DNA of 64,000 bases from SLID01 sp041667545 (GCA_041667545.1 JBAYES010000003.1:3300-67299), one strand, 5' to 3'; counted from the first letter of the stretch, positions 7,027 through 15,860 are shown. The notes: generated from the letters alone by a model not told the origin. Program-made: numbers and translations.

Positions 7027-8913
7027 TTATCCTGTAATCGTCACGTAGGTTTTTATCATACTGATATTTTCCTTACGAGTTTTCTTCTCGTACCCAATCT
7101 TATCGCAAATATTCTCAATCTTTATTGCAAATTTATCGCAGTCGACCTTGGTCATCGACAAACCCTTGCTGGTGCGAACACTCGTATGCCATTCAGCATC
7201 CACATCAAGTGGTTTCTGAGGCCTGTGACCATGAATATTAAAAACTCTATGGTCTGTTCGCGTGATCCAACCAGCGCCAACTTCCGTCACCGCACCCCAA
7301 GAACCAGCCATGTCCTTACTGGTGACATAAATAACATAGATTTTTTCGGTTGAATAACTTTCGACGAAAAACTCCCTTAAATAATCCCAGACTGCTATGC
7401 CGTCTGGTATCCGGCTTATCTCATCGTCGCAATTCGTATAGATGATATCTTCGGAAGGAACCCGATTGAATAATAATAGGTTGTATATAATATCTGCCAA
7501 ATCTTTATCCTCTTTGGTGTGGCATATAAGAATCCTTCTTTTCTGTGCATCAAGTTTTCTCTTTATGCCCACAATCGGGAGCAACTCATTCATTTCATCT
7601 TTGATAATTTTTTCTACTTTTTCCGGACTAATTTTCTCTGTTCGCCTCAATTCCTTTGTGATTTTCCTCGTTGCAATATTCGAAGTCTCCTTTTTATATC
7701 TTTCGACTAATACTCTCAGTTTCTTTTCCTTCTCGAGCTGTTCTCTCATTTTTTCTTTTTTCTTTTCATCATCTTTATAGTTCGCATAAGCTGCTCTAAT
7801 CGCAACAATATCAGGCAATAATTTCTTTGCGACGAACGAAATCACTTCTTGATATCTCGGGTCATCGGTTTTATACCCCTGCCGATTACTCAACGACATA
7901 TCGGGCAATTCGGTTTCTTCAAATAAATCGATATGAAGTTGTCCAACCACATATACTTCCTGTAGCTTGTTCTTTCCTACGATCGGAAGTATGTTATATT
8001 CACCCAGCTTACTATTGGATAAGAGCGAAATAAAATTATCCGGAAAATCGTCCGTCTCCGCTTTTCTCCCTCTTGTAGTTTTATAAACTCCAATCCATCC
8101 TTTGATAATCAAATCATATTCTTTCTCTTCCCCAGTTTTATTTCTGAGCTTCATAAGCCTCTTTTCTTCATTACGAAACTGCAATAGTTCTTTTCCTTTC
8201 TTAAGATAATCGTTTTCGAAATATTTGCTCAAATAGTTAAAACCGGAGCCAATGATAATCAAACCTCCAAGCTCCTTGATCATCTCTCGATCAAAGCTAT
8301 CAATGATCATTTCATTGTTGTCCTGAATAATATGTACTCGAAAACTTTTGTCGATGAGAGGAAAGATCTTCAACAGGTTTCTCTTGATCGCATCAAAGGA
8401 CTTGTTCAATCTATAGCTTGGGTCTTTCATTATTATTGAGGTGCCGTGCTTTCCAATTTTTTCGAATTTTATGTCCTTTTCGCTCAAAGCCTCCAAAAGT
8501 CTATTAGCCGCGATATGTCTCGTAAGAATAAATCCCGACTTTTCCCCGGCCTTGACCGACATAACCCATACGTTTTCGGAAATAGAAATAGCCGCTAGTT
8601 TTCCGATACCTTTCCTCCCAATTTTCCTGCGCCCGCTCCCCGTGTAGGCATCTTTTTGTGTCGTTCGAGTCTCTTCTGCTACATGCAAATATTTATTCGT
8701 ATCTTCCGGATACCTCATTCCAACTCCATCATCTTCAACAATTATGGAATCGGATTTCGCTATTATATATACATTTTTTGCATCAGCATCGTAGGCGTTT
8801 GCGATCAACTCAGCCAGAATGTAATAAACATTCGTATAGAGATGGGGCCCCAAAAAATCCAACAATTTTGGATCGAGTTCAAGCCTGTATTCGCGCTTTG
8901 ATTGATCAACCAT
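7027..8913 (-). CDS. GHKL ATPase fused to a C-terminal TIR-like domain
   Basis: 628 aa. Residues 1-160 hold the GHKL fold: AELIANAYDADA (Glu35, Asn39), EDDGVGM at 60-66 and IGRKGIGKLA at 98-107. A middle transducer-like part is followed by a charged coiled coil (about 380-410). Residues 459-580 look like a TIR domain: RILICHTKEDKDLADIIY, then a strand IYVIYVTSKDMAGSWG and TEVGAGW, in which Glu544 sits where the NADase glutamate of TIR enzymes lies. The gene overlaps the upstream methyltransferase gene by 8 bp, so it is translationally coupled. I infer a sensor ATPase that triggers NAD+ loss or makes a signal when the restriction layer is breached. The TIR call is motif-based. Confidence 0.75.
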   Translation of the reverse strand: MVDQSKREYRLELDPKLLDFLGPHLYTNVYYILAELIANAYDADAKNVYIIAKSDSIIVEDDGVGMRYPEDTNKYLHVAEETRTTQKDAYTGSGRRKIGRKGIGKLAAISISENVWVMSVKAGEKSGFILTRHIAANRLLEALSEKDIKFEKIGKHGTSIIMKDPSYRLNKSFDAIKRNLLKIFPLIDKSFRVHIIQDNNEMIIDSFDREMIKELGGLIIIGSGFNYLSKYFENDYLKKGKELLQFRNEEKRLMKLRNKTGEEKEYDLIIKGWIGVYKTTRGRKAETDDFPDNFISLLSNSKLGEYNILPIVGKNKLQEVYVVGQLHIDLFEETELPDMSLSNRQGYKTDDPRYQEVISFVAKKLLPDIVAIRAAYANYKDDEKKKEKMREQLEKEKKLRVLVERYKKETSNIATRKITKELRRTEKISPEKVEKIIKDEMNELLPIVGIKRKLDAQKRRILICHTKEDKDLADIIYNLLLFNRVPSEDIIYTNCDDEISRIPDGIAVWDYLREFFVESYSTEKIYVIYVTSKDMAGSWGAVTEVGAGWITRTDHRVFNIHGHRPQKPLDVDAEWHTSVRTSKGLSMTKVDCDKFAIKIENICDKIGYEKKTRKENISMIKTYVTITG

Positions 8914-9976
8914 GGTATTCCTTCATATGGCGGATGATGCTTCTTCCGATTATTTCTCCGAGCCTGACAGGGACTGCATTGCCTATGTAAACTCCTATTT
9001 TTCTGAATGAAAATGGCGTTTTTCTATCCCAAAATTTATACTTGCGTGGGAAAGTCTGCAACATGGCTCCTTCTCGTAGGGATAACGCCCTATCTTGCTC
9101 GGGGTGGCCGAAGCGCCCTGTTCCGAAACTATAAAATTGAGTGGTTATCGTTGGGGAAGGACAATCCCATCTCATCCTTGAATAAACCGAACTGTAAGTC
9201 TCCCCCGACTCCTTTTGATGACACTGGGCCCGCAACCCTTCTTCCCAGTCCTTCCAACTCCCTCCCGGCTTAGACTTTCGTATTCTTTTAAGATTGATTT
9301 GTGTAAGCGTTGCGGAACGATGAAGAAAATCGTTTCTCGAAATCGTACCGGCGTCAATCAATTCGAGTTTACCAATGGTATCGGCAACCGTTTTATAGTT
9401 CTCGCGTTTACGCGTTGCTGGCAACAACTCTATTTTGCCCAGCTTTGATGCCAACAATACTAAACGAGTCCTGTTTTGCGGAATTCCATAGTCAGGACAA
9501 AAAACCGATTTCCATGACACGAAATACCCCTCATCTTTGATACCGCAGACAAAATCCTCGAAAACTTTGTACTTAGCCAGCTGTGGAACATTTTCCATAG
9601 AAATAATCGTTGGCTTTAGCTCTTTGACTAACTTCAGAAAATGATACAAAAGACCCCACTTTTCATCTTGGTCTCTTTCTTTATTTTTTTGTGTGTGCTT
9701 TGAAAAGGGTTGGCAAGGCGCACATCCGACCAAAATCTTCAGATTTGCCGATCCGTATAAGGCGTTAAGCTCCGTTGCTGTAAAATCTTTAATATTTTTA
9801 GCAATAAATTTTGCATCATTATTTTTCTCATATGCAAACTTGCAAGACTCATCCAGATCCACACCCGCCGAGACTGCAATCCCAGATTTAATCAATCCAT
9901 GGGTCAACCCACCGACGCCGCAAAACAAATCAACGGCAACCGCCGATGTTGCTTTTTTATTATATTGATTTCGCAT
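8906..9976 (-). CDS. DNA (cytosine-5) methyltransferase 1
   Basis: 356 aa with all key C5-methylase motifs: I (DLFCGVGG), IV (GCAPCQPFS, nucleophile Cys88), VI (MENV, Glu128), VIII (PQNRTRLVLL) and X (IGNAVPVRLGE). It should methylate cytosine in a restriction site using S-adenosylmethionine and so protect host and prophage DNA. The variable region between VIII and IX is short, about the size of one target-recognition domain. It overlaps the GHKL-TIR gene, and the HNH gene upstream is 93 bp away. With a second C5 enzyme in the same island, each may modify one strand of an asymmetric site, or the two may have different targets. Confidence 0.92.
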   Translation of the reverse strand: MRNQYNKKATSAVAVDLFCGVGGLTHGLIKSGIAVSAGVDLDESCKFAYEKNNDAKFIAKNIKDFTATELNALYGSANLKILVGCAPCQPFSKHTQKNKERDQDEKWGLLYHFLKLVKELKPTIISMENVPQLAKYKVFEDFVCGIKDEGYFVSWKSVFCPDYGIPQNRTRLVLLASKLGKIELLPATRKRENYKTVADTIGKLELIDAGTISRNDFLHRSATLTQINLKRIRKSKPGGSWKDWEEGLRAQCHQKESGETYSSVYSRMRWDCPSPTITTQFYSFGTGRFGHPEQDRALSLREGAMLQTFPRKYKFWDRKTPFSFRKIGVYIGNAVPVRLGEIIGRSIIRHMKEYHG

Positions 9977-10069
9977 TCCCCATCCTCTCCCAATTCAAGT
10001 CTTTCAGATCATGAAGCTGAAAAACACGTCCATAAAAATGAACCTCTGCAATTTTGCATCCCTATATTT

Positions 10070-10621
10070 TCAAGAAACAGATCTGATTTTTTCCCGGACT
10101 CGCTCTGCAATAACATCAGCCTCTTTGAATAAATCCATGACTTTATTCTTTATTGAATCTAATCCCCCTATCTCGTCAGGGCAAACCTTTTTTATTTTTC
10201 CGTAGTCAACTTGAGCAGGAAGATATTTCTCAAAATACCGTTTAATGGCTTGAATTTTCAAAACAGCGTCAACGCCGTTTTTCTTTCTTAAAAAAACTTC
10301 CCAATCCCGGTTTCCTTTTTCAGAATTGCATTTTTTACAGCTTGGCAAAAGATTGCCGATTACATGGCCGTATCCGGAAAATTTGAGATCCTTTACTAGA
10401 CCAAAAACGTGATCCCAAGTCTCCGCCTCTGTCCCACAATATACACATAACAAATCCTTCTCTGGATCTTGACCGAGCAAGGCAACAGCTTCTTTGACTG
10501 TTTTAAGATCATACGAATCATTCGGAGCGATAGCGGAAGCGAAGGCATGATTTATCGTAGTCTGCCTTTTTTTCATTATTGAATACGGCTGTAAATGTGT
10601 CTTAATGCTCTCTATTTTCAT
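10070..10621 (-). CDS. HNH endonuclease
   Basis: 183 aa. The core is CVYCGTEAETWDHVFGL, then GNLLPSCKKCNSEKGNRDW, a complete HNH motif with two zinc-binding CxxC pairs. Flanking parts are helical and basic. The start overlaps the Vsr stop by 4 bp, so it is translationally coupled. It is likely the sequence-specific or modification-sensitive cutting component linked to methyltransferase 1, because it lies directly upstream of it. No other restriction gene in the island has this fold fused to it. Confidence 0.8.
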   Translation of the reverse strand: MKIESIKTHLQPYSIMKKRQTTINHAFASAIAPNDSYDLKTVKEAVALLGQDPEKDLLCVYCGTEAETWDHVFGLVKDLKFSGYGHVIGNLLPSCKKCNSEKGNRDWEVFLRKKNGVDAVLKIQAIKRYFEKYLPAQVDYGKIKKVCPDEIGGLDSIKNKVMDLFKEADVIAERVREKIRSVS

Positions 10622-11016
10622 ACAACACCGGTAATTTTCTTCAAACTTTTATCCAAACTACGCTTTATATCTTTTTCCCACAAACGGATTACCGTCCACC
10701 CCTCCCCCTTAAGCGCTTTGGTAACCTGCCTGTCTCTCTGCTTATTCCGGGCAATCTTCTGCTCCCAATAACCACAGTTTGACTTCGGCATAATGCACCG
10801 GGTCCGGTGTCCATGCCAAAAATCCGAATCGACAAATACGACTACCCTTTTTCTCCGGAAAACAAAATCCGGCTTGCCAGTAATCGTTTTTACATTCTTT
10901 GCAAAATATATCTTTTGCCTTCTCAGCTCTTTAGCAATCAAAAGCTCCGGCTGAGTTCCTTCAGACCGGATATTCTGCATATTTTTCCTGCGTTGTTCAG
11001 GCGTCAAGTTATCCAT
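10618..11016 (-). CDS. vsr: Very short patch repair endonuclease (Vsr)
   Basis: 132 aa, normal for Vsr. It begins with MDNLTPEQRRKNMQNIRSEGT, the usual Vsr N-terminus, and has GKPDFVF and FVDSDFWHG (catalytic Asp, His), then a GYWEQKI-NKQRD stretch and a C-terminal WEKDI. Vsr nicks next to T:G mismatches left by deamination of 5-methylcytosine. It fits the two C5 methylases: it repairs their mutagenic side effect. It directly abuts the Z1 gene (11017) and overlaps the HNH gene. Confidence 0.92.
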   Translation of the reverse strand: MDNLTPEQRRKNMQNIRSEGTQPELLIAKELRRQKIYFAKNVKTITGKPDFVFRRKRVVVFVDSDFWHGHRTRCIMPKSNCGYWEQKIARNKQRDRQVTKALKGEGWTVIRLWEKDIKRSLDKSLKKITGVV

Positions 11017-12906
11017 CTACCTGTCGACCTTATAAAAATTCTTTCCTTCCGGAAGTTTAATATTAGGTATCCACAACGGCTCGCCGTCCCATCCCTTGCC
11101 CTCCTCGCCGTTAATTCTATAAAGCGTAAGAACCGGCACATCCCTGACTGAATCTCCCAGCGACCGATCAACCGGAGACAGCAACGTCCCGGTTCCTTTT
11201 GATATACTGCGGTCTCTCCTGACAATCAGCATTGCTTTATTATCCGCATGGCTCGCTTTCAGCGCCTTGATACAGTTCACGAAAGCCGTATTTGACCAGT
11301 CAGATTTGTCTTCACTCTCAAAATTCTCCAAAAGAGTAATAACCCCGTTAAGGGTGGTTTCATGCATTCCCTCTCCAGAATACGGAGAAAGCATATCATC
11401 GACCTGCCTGACGTGTTTTCTTTTAGGAAAATTCGGGAAATAATTTACCCCGCCGACAATCACATCCATCAGCTTGCTGTCTACCACATTCGATCTTGTC
11501 GGCTTAATCCCCGGGGGATAAAGAAGACTTATATCCTCAGTACTGGTACTGCTTATCTGGCCTATTAACGCCCTGTTGCCACTGTTTAATTCTATAAAAA
11601 GCTTTAACAGCGACGGCGGAATAAAAAAACGCATCAAGTCAGGGTCCCGGTCGTATCCGAACATCCGGCAGTGTTGCCAAAATGTATCCGCCTGAGGCGC
11701 TTTTGCAGTTCGACAGTAGTAAACCGTATGGAGCGCGGGAAACGTAACGCCTCTTCCAAGACTGTTCCCGCCCACAATAATACTCATTCCTCTTGAACAG
11801 TCGACCTCGTTGCTTCCAATTGAATTCATAACAAAAATTTTTATCTGTTCCTCGTTTAGTTTCTTTTTGAGAAAATCGTGAATCTTATCAAAATCTATAG
11901 TCCCGGACTTTGTTTTTTGAAGATCTTCCCAAGACTCCTTGAGAAAATCCCCCATCTTATCTTCAGATACAGCAAGAAGCATTTCGTTTAAATACTCTCC
12001 AAGTCTGCGGGCAATGCGAGTATGGTCTGCAATCCTGACACTCGGATGGACAAGAAAATTGCAAGCCTGCGCGCTTTTAGATAATAAAACGTGCGCCCCT
12101 GTCACTAAAAAAGTTAACAGCGACATCCGAAGACCTTCGGCAATAATCTTCCCTTCGTCTCTCAGCTCGTCTAATTCATTTTCCGGAGTAAGTCTGATAC
12201 ACGGCGAAGGCGGATCGCTGTAGAAAAAACTGCCGCCGAGATACCCGGGCCCGGGCGCGAAATAATGCACAAACGACGGCCTCCACCCTGTTGTTTTCGA
12301 CTGAAGAAACAGCGACTGGGGCGTAGCCGTCACCTGAAGGTACATACTGCTGTTGGCCAGCTTCTTCATTCCTTCCAAGTGACGGTTAATTGTGCTCTGC
12401 TGTTTTTTATTAATTTTTGTATTCAGGCTGGCGGCGTCTCCCTCATCATCAATGATAAACAACGGACGGCCTTCACAGAACTTTGACGATGACAAATTGT
12501 CTTTCCAGCGCTTAAGAACTCTGTTGTTCTTTTTAATCACGATCATCACAGGCTTGCGGATTTTTGACTCCATAAATTTAACATCATCGTCTTCCCCGCA
12601 CACGATGAAAGTATCCAGCGCATGTTCCGCCCGTTTAAGCGTCTGCTCATGGAGATATACGTTATCCGTAGTAAGAAAAACAAAGATCGAGAAACCTTCA
12701 TCAGCTGCGGCCGAAACAAGGCCCAGCACTTGACTTGTTTTCCCGCTTTGAACATTGCCGAGAAGCAGTCCTGTTAAATGATCACGGAATGAAAACGTTT
12801 TGATATGCTTTGGGATTAAGACATCAATAGTTTGCTTTATCGACGAGGAAATGCCGGGAGAGGCTGTTTCAATTTTCTTTAGGTAACTTTCAATGTGAAT
12901 CCCCAT
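11017..12906 (-). CDS. Z1-domain ATPase (restriction-associated helicase-like protein)
   Basis: 629 aa from an ATG at 12906 with AGGAGGGG five bases upstream; a longer frame to 12954 lacks one. Superfamily-2-like motifs are visible: LLGNVQSGKT (Walker A, about 48-57), FIIDDEGDAAS (Walker B, Asp153-Glu155) and VTATPQS. The Z1 block follows (GGNSLGRGVTFP ... WQHCRMFGYDRD), which holds the arginine-finger-like region. Z1 proteins occur with GHKL/MORC ATPases, PLD nucleases, C5 methylases and Vsr in restriction clusters and probably translocate or remodel DNA. It overlaps the PLD gene by 17 bp. Confidence 0.9.
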   Translation of the reverse strand: MGIHIESYLKKIETASPGISSSIKQTIDVLIPKHIKTFSFRDHLTGLLLGNVQSGKTSQVLGLVSAAADEGFSIFVFLTTDNVYLHEQTLKRAEHALDTFIVCGEDDDVKFMESKIRKPVMIVIKKNNRVLKRWKDNLSSSKFCEGRPLFIIDDEGDAASLNTKINKKQQSTINRHLEGMKKLANSSMYLQVTATPQSLFLQSKTTGWRPSFVHYFAPGPGYLGGSFFYSDPPSPCIRLTPENELDELRDEGKIIAEGLRMSLLTFLVTGAHVLLSKSAQACNFLVHPSVRIADHTRIARRLGEYLNEMLLAVSEDKMGDFLKESWEDLQKTKSGTIDFDKIHDFLKKKLNEEQIKIFVMNSIGSNEVDCSRGMSIIVGGNSLGRGVTFPALHTVYYCRTAKAPQADTFWQHCRMFGYDRDPDLMRFFIPPSLLKLFIELNSGNRALIGQISSTSTEDISLLYPPGIKPTRSNVVDSKLMDVIVGGVNYFPNFPKRKHVRQVDDMLSPYSGEGMHETTLNGVITLLENFESEDKSDWSNTAFVNCIKALKASHADNKAMLIVRRDRSISKGTGTLLSPVDRSLGDSVRDVPVLTLYRINGEEGKGWDGEPLWIPNIKLPEGKNFYKVDR

Positions 12907-13963
12907 TGCCCCTCCTGAAATCCAGTATCCATACGTCAGGTTTTGAAGTGGCAATCAGTTCAAAATTGTCCCTTCCGTAACGCCTGAGCGTGTCTGCTGT
13001 AACCGGTTCGCCGACCTTAAGGGCTCCGTTGTTCTCAAGACGTCCTTTTATCCATCGGCCTAAAATCTTTAGATCATCAGCCGATCGGAAATTCTTGCTG
13101 TAATCGCCACTGATTTTGCATCTAAATTTCCAACCGTCATCAGTATAGACCGTAATAATGCTCTCCCTGTCGGGATATCCTGCTTTAGGATATCCCAGCT
13201 GACCGGTGATATCGCTTGAAACGATTAATTCGACCTCATACCAATGCCTTGGCTTAACAAACCCTTTTCTATTTTCTCTCCCCTTGCCGAAGAATACATT
13301 CAAGTTACTGTGAGGGGCTTCCTCTGCACCTTTAATGGGAATCTTAAACGCTGTCGGCGTCCTGTCTAAAAGAACCGCCTGCAATTCTTCCTGCGAAGGC
13401 TTATCCACGCCTTCATGCCCGTCAAGAAGACTATTCTCGCTCTCAATAATCTTAGGCGTATATCCCTCCAGCGGGACGCTGGCTTCACGCGACAGACGAA
13501 TAATAAAATCATTAATTTCCTTTACAGTGCTTTGTTCATCCAAAAGCAGATCTGCTTCATAGTGATTTTGGCTGTCGAGAATACTGCTTAAATTCGACGA
13601 ACCTATCAGCCCGGCAAACGGATTTGTTTCTTTAAGAAAACTGTACACCTTTCCATGAAATTTAAATGCATTGGCGACCATAACACCGCCGATTTTATTT
13701 CCGCGCAAATATTCATCGAGATATCTCGCGGCGTCAAACTGCGACCGGGTAAAACCATCAAATCCGTGCATGCCGATCACAATTTCCAAGAAAGATTTCT
13801 TATTCTCTTCAATGATTTTCTTAAGTTCAGCCAGCGCATCGGCAGAGATATACCCTGAAGCAATCCTGATGCCGTCGGCATTCTGAATTAAATCTTCAAA
13901 ACACGTGATCGTATTCCTTTTAGAAAATCGTACCGGCGGGATATTGGATAAAAGTAATTCCAT
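12890..13963 (-). CDS. PLD-superfamily restriction endonuclease (NgoFVII-like)
   Basis: 357 aa, close to the usual length of the NgoFVII family. The N-terminal half is a phospholipase-D-type nuclease: ITCFEDLIQNADGIRIASGYIS, then FKFHGKVYSF with the catalytic H103-x-K105, and LIGSSNLSS downstream. Such enzymes have one HKD half-site per chain and act as dimers without metal. The C-terminal half (after about 200) probably recognises DNA. The start codon overlaps the stop of methyltransferase 2 by one base (TAATG), with CAGGAG upstream, so the two are coupled. It is the most likely cutting subunit of the system. Confidence 0.88.
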   Translation of the reverse strand: MELLLSNIPPVRFSKRNTITCFEDLIQNADGIRIASGYISADALAELKKIIEENKKSFLEIVIGMHGFDGFTRSQFDAARYLDEYLRGNKIGGVMVANAFKFHGKVYSFLKETNPFAGLIGSSNLSSILDSQNHYEADLLLDEQSTVKEINDFIIRLSREASVPLEGYTPKIIESENSLLDGHEGVDKPSQEELQAVLLDRTPTAFKIPIKGAEEAPHSNLNVFFGKGRENRKGFVKPRHWYEVELIVSSDITGQLGYPKAGYPDRESIITVYTDDGWKFRCKISGDYSKNFRSADDLKILGRWIKGRLENNGALKVGEPVTADTLRRYGRDNFELIATSKPDVWILDFRRGNGDSH

Positions 13964-15078
13964 TAGAGAGCTCCTGCTAAAGTCTGTTCTTCAATAATAT
14001 GCTCCATACGCTTTTTGACAGGAATATCCTTAAATCTGCTGTAAACCTCTTGGAGATCTGTATTTTCATAGTCTCCTGTAAAAAGCGGCATTAAAGCCTT
14101 TGCTAATTCTGCAACCCCCTGGGGAGGAACAGCATTTCCAATCTGACGCCTTACTTCGGCAACAGAACCGACAAACTCAAAATCATCAGGGAATGACTGA
14201 AGTCTCGCCCGCTCACGGTTAGTCAAAGGTCTTGGATCCGGATAATGATATCCCCATGTCCCGCCCCCGCCAGCCGCAATAATCGTTTTGGCCGGTTCGT
14301 TTCTGCTGATACGGCGGTATACGTGACTGATCATTCCTTTAACATAATAAGGACTGTCTACAGGAACATTCGTGAAGTTGCCGCCTTCGGGAATAAGTTG
14401 AAGCATTTTTACCGTCTTTGCGGCAATGTTCATTCTCTCATTATTTAATTTAACTTTACCAGCGCCCTTTAAAGCCGCACCAGCTGTGATATAAGGTTTT
14501 TCTACCGAAGGTCCGTGCGTAGGCCGGGGATGGCAAAAATCGAACCCTGTATCGATGCGTATTCCTACAATAAGAACGCGCTCTCTGAATTGAGGCACTC
14601 CATAGTCGGCGAAATTATACAGCTTAGGCTTAACTATATACCCCGGGCTGATTTTTTCAAAATCACTTACGATTTGCTCAATCGCCCTTCCGTTATTTGC
14701 CGTCAACAAGCCCTTTACATTCTCGGCAATAAAAGCTTTCGGTTTTTTTGCGTCGACAAAACGAAGAAAGCTTTTGTATAAATTCCCTCGTTCACCGTTA
14801 AGTCCCGGCCTTTTCCAAATCATCGAAAAATCCTGACATGGAAATCCTCCTAAAATTAAATCGCAGTCAGGAATTTTTTTGCTTTTAGGATTTACTTTCT
14901 CAATATCACCACAGTGCATAACACTGCCTAAATTCCTCTCATATGTGGCGGCTGCCCATTCGTTAAAATCGTTTGCCCATACAACCTCATATCCCTGTTT
15001 GTGAAAACCAAGATCGAGCCCGCCGCATCCGGCAAACAAAGATATAATTTTCGGTACATAGCTTTTTGATTTCGTCAT
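13963..15078 (-). CDS. DNA (cytosine-5) methyltransferase 2
   Basis: 371 aa. Motifs I (SLFAGCGGLDLGF), IV (GGFPCQDFS, Cys81), VI (AENVKGLL, Glu119), VIII (PQFRERVLIV), IX (RPLTNRERARLQSFPDDF) and X (QIGNAVPP) are all intact. It is the second gene of the island and directly precedes the PLD nuclease, so it is the cognate methylase of that enzyme. ATG at 15078 with CAGGAG upstream. It differs strongly from methyltransferase 1, so the pair is not a recent duplication. Confidence 0.93.
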   Translation of the reverse strand: MTKSKSYVPKIISLFAGCGGLDLGFHKQGYEVVWANDFNEWAAATYERNLGSVMHCGDIEKVNPKSKKIPDCDLILGGFPCQDFSMIWKRPGLNGERGNLYKSFLRFVDAKKPKAFIAENVKGLLTANNGRAIEQIVSDFEKISPGYIVKPKLYNFADYGVPQFRERVLIVGIRIDTGFDFCHPRPTHGPSVEKPYITAGAALKGAGKVKLNNERMNIAAKTVKMLQLIPEGGNFTNVPVDSPYYVKGMISHVYRRISRNEPAKTIIAAGGGGTWGYHYPDPRPLTNRERARLQSFPDDFEFVGSVAEVRRQIGNAVPPQGVAELAKALMPLFTGDYENTDLQEVYSRFKDIPVKKRMEHIIEEQTLAGAL

Positions 15079-15122
15079 TCATTGCTCCTGTCAAAAAAAT
15101 AAACCGGCAGTTAATGCCGGTT

Positions 15123-15281
15123 TCAATTTCTTTTTCTTTTCCATTCCTTCAAATCTTTTTCGATCAGTTCTCGTATAATTGATATAATAGAAGCATTCTT
15201 ATTCTGCTTCTGCAGTTCAAGTGCCTTTTCCTTTAGAAAGAAATACTGCTCCTCGCTGATTTCTATTGTGGTCTTTTTCAT
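15123..15281 (-). CDS. Ribbon-helix-helix regulator of the restriction operon
   Basis: 52 aa. MKKTTIEISEEQYFFLKEKALELQ followed by a second helix with IISIIRELIEKDL is the Arc/CopG pattern: one beta strand, then two helices. The ATG at 15281 has AGAAGGA upstream. It is first in the leftward island operon, 44 bp before methyltransferase 2, and a 36-bp palindrome lies just upstream of it. I infer an autoregulatory repressor that takes the place of the HTH control protein found in many restriction systems; no toxin gene is beside it. An antitoxin-like origin is possible. Confidence 0.75.
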   Translation of the reverse strand: MKKTTIEISEEQYFFLKEKALELQKQNKNASIISIIRELIEKDLKEWKRKRN

Positions 15282-15324
15282 TTTGGTTCCTTCTGTGGCA
15301 AGCATAAGTACACCGTCCCCCTGT

Positions 15325-15360
15325 TAACCTATATTGCTATATTTATAGCAATATAGGTTA
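15325..15360. promoter_or_regulatory. 36-bp perfect palindrome, operator of the restriction operon
   Basis: Two 17-base arms, each beginning TAACCTATATTGCTATA on its strand, around a TT centre, 44 bp upstream of the RHH start. The AT-rich core (TATATT, TATAGC) overlaps the expected promoter. Long dyads of this sort are bound by RHH dimers side by side. There is no T-run after it, so it is not a terminator. Confidence 0.75.
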
Positions 15361-15400
15361 CGGATGTCAATTAGAAAGTCTTGAAAGGCCCATAAAAACA

Positions 15401-15445
15401 AAAACCTCCGCTGGTAATTTGCGCCAGCGAAGGTTTTGCTTTTTT
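15401..15445. terminator. Bidirectional terminator ending the phage late operon
   Basis: Stem AAAACCTCCGCTGG / CCAGCGAAGGTTTT with a 9-base loop. It is followed by GCTTTTTT on the plus strand and by TTTTTGTTTTTA on the minus strand. It lies just after the last leftward phage gene (ending 15528) and separates the late operon from the defence island. The rest of 15446-15527 holds nothing I recognise. Confidence 0.8.
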
Positions 15446-15527
15446 AAAGTCCGGGATTTATTCCTTCAAACTCGGGACTATTCATCGCTATATTTATATA
15501 TCTAATGTATCACAAATCAAACAGAAA

Positions 15528-15860
15528 TCAATTTTTTTTTATCAATAGTAAGTTTGCTTTGAAATACACGTTGACCATCTCCGCGGCGAACTTCTGTTTG
15601 CCTCCGATATGCCAGTCGGTGTTCTGCTCCGGATCCAGATTCGACTTGTAGTCGTAGATCGTGAATACAAGGCCGTTGATCCTGCCGACCCACTCGGCCT
15701 TGATCTTGCTGTCCGGCGAAGTGCCGAGCTGTGGCGCGCCGAAGACCCGAACGATATCCTCGTAACGCGTTCCTTCCGGCAGGTATCCCTGACAGCCGGT
15801 GCCGTCATGGGATACCCCGCCCATCTCAACCGTTAGTTCTATCTCAGCTTTAACTTTCAT
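15528..15860 (-). CDS. Phage protein of unknown function
   Basis: 110 aa, acidic. It contains VRVFGAP, KAEWVGRINGLVFTIYDYKS and DWHIGGK. The TIYD-K ... W-HIGG pattern recurs in small proteins of unrelated tailed phages, but I know of no function. It overlaps the upstream gene by 11 bp and is the last gene of the late operon. Confidence 0.65.
   Translation of the reverse strand: MKVKAEIELTVEMGGVSHDGTGCQGYLPEGTRYEDIVRVFGAPQLGTSPDSKIKAEWVGRINGLVFTIYDYKSNLDPEQNTDWHIGGKQKFAAEMVNVYFKANLLLIKKN

Noticed and set aside
15123..15360. Toxin-antitoxin pair
   Set aside because: Only an RHH gene is present; no toxin-sized partner lies on either side. The next gene is a C5 methylase.
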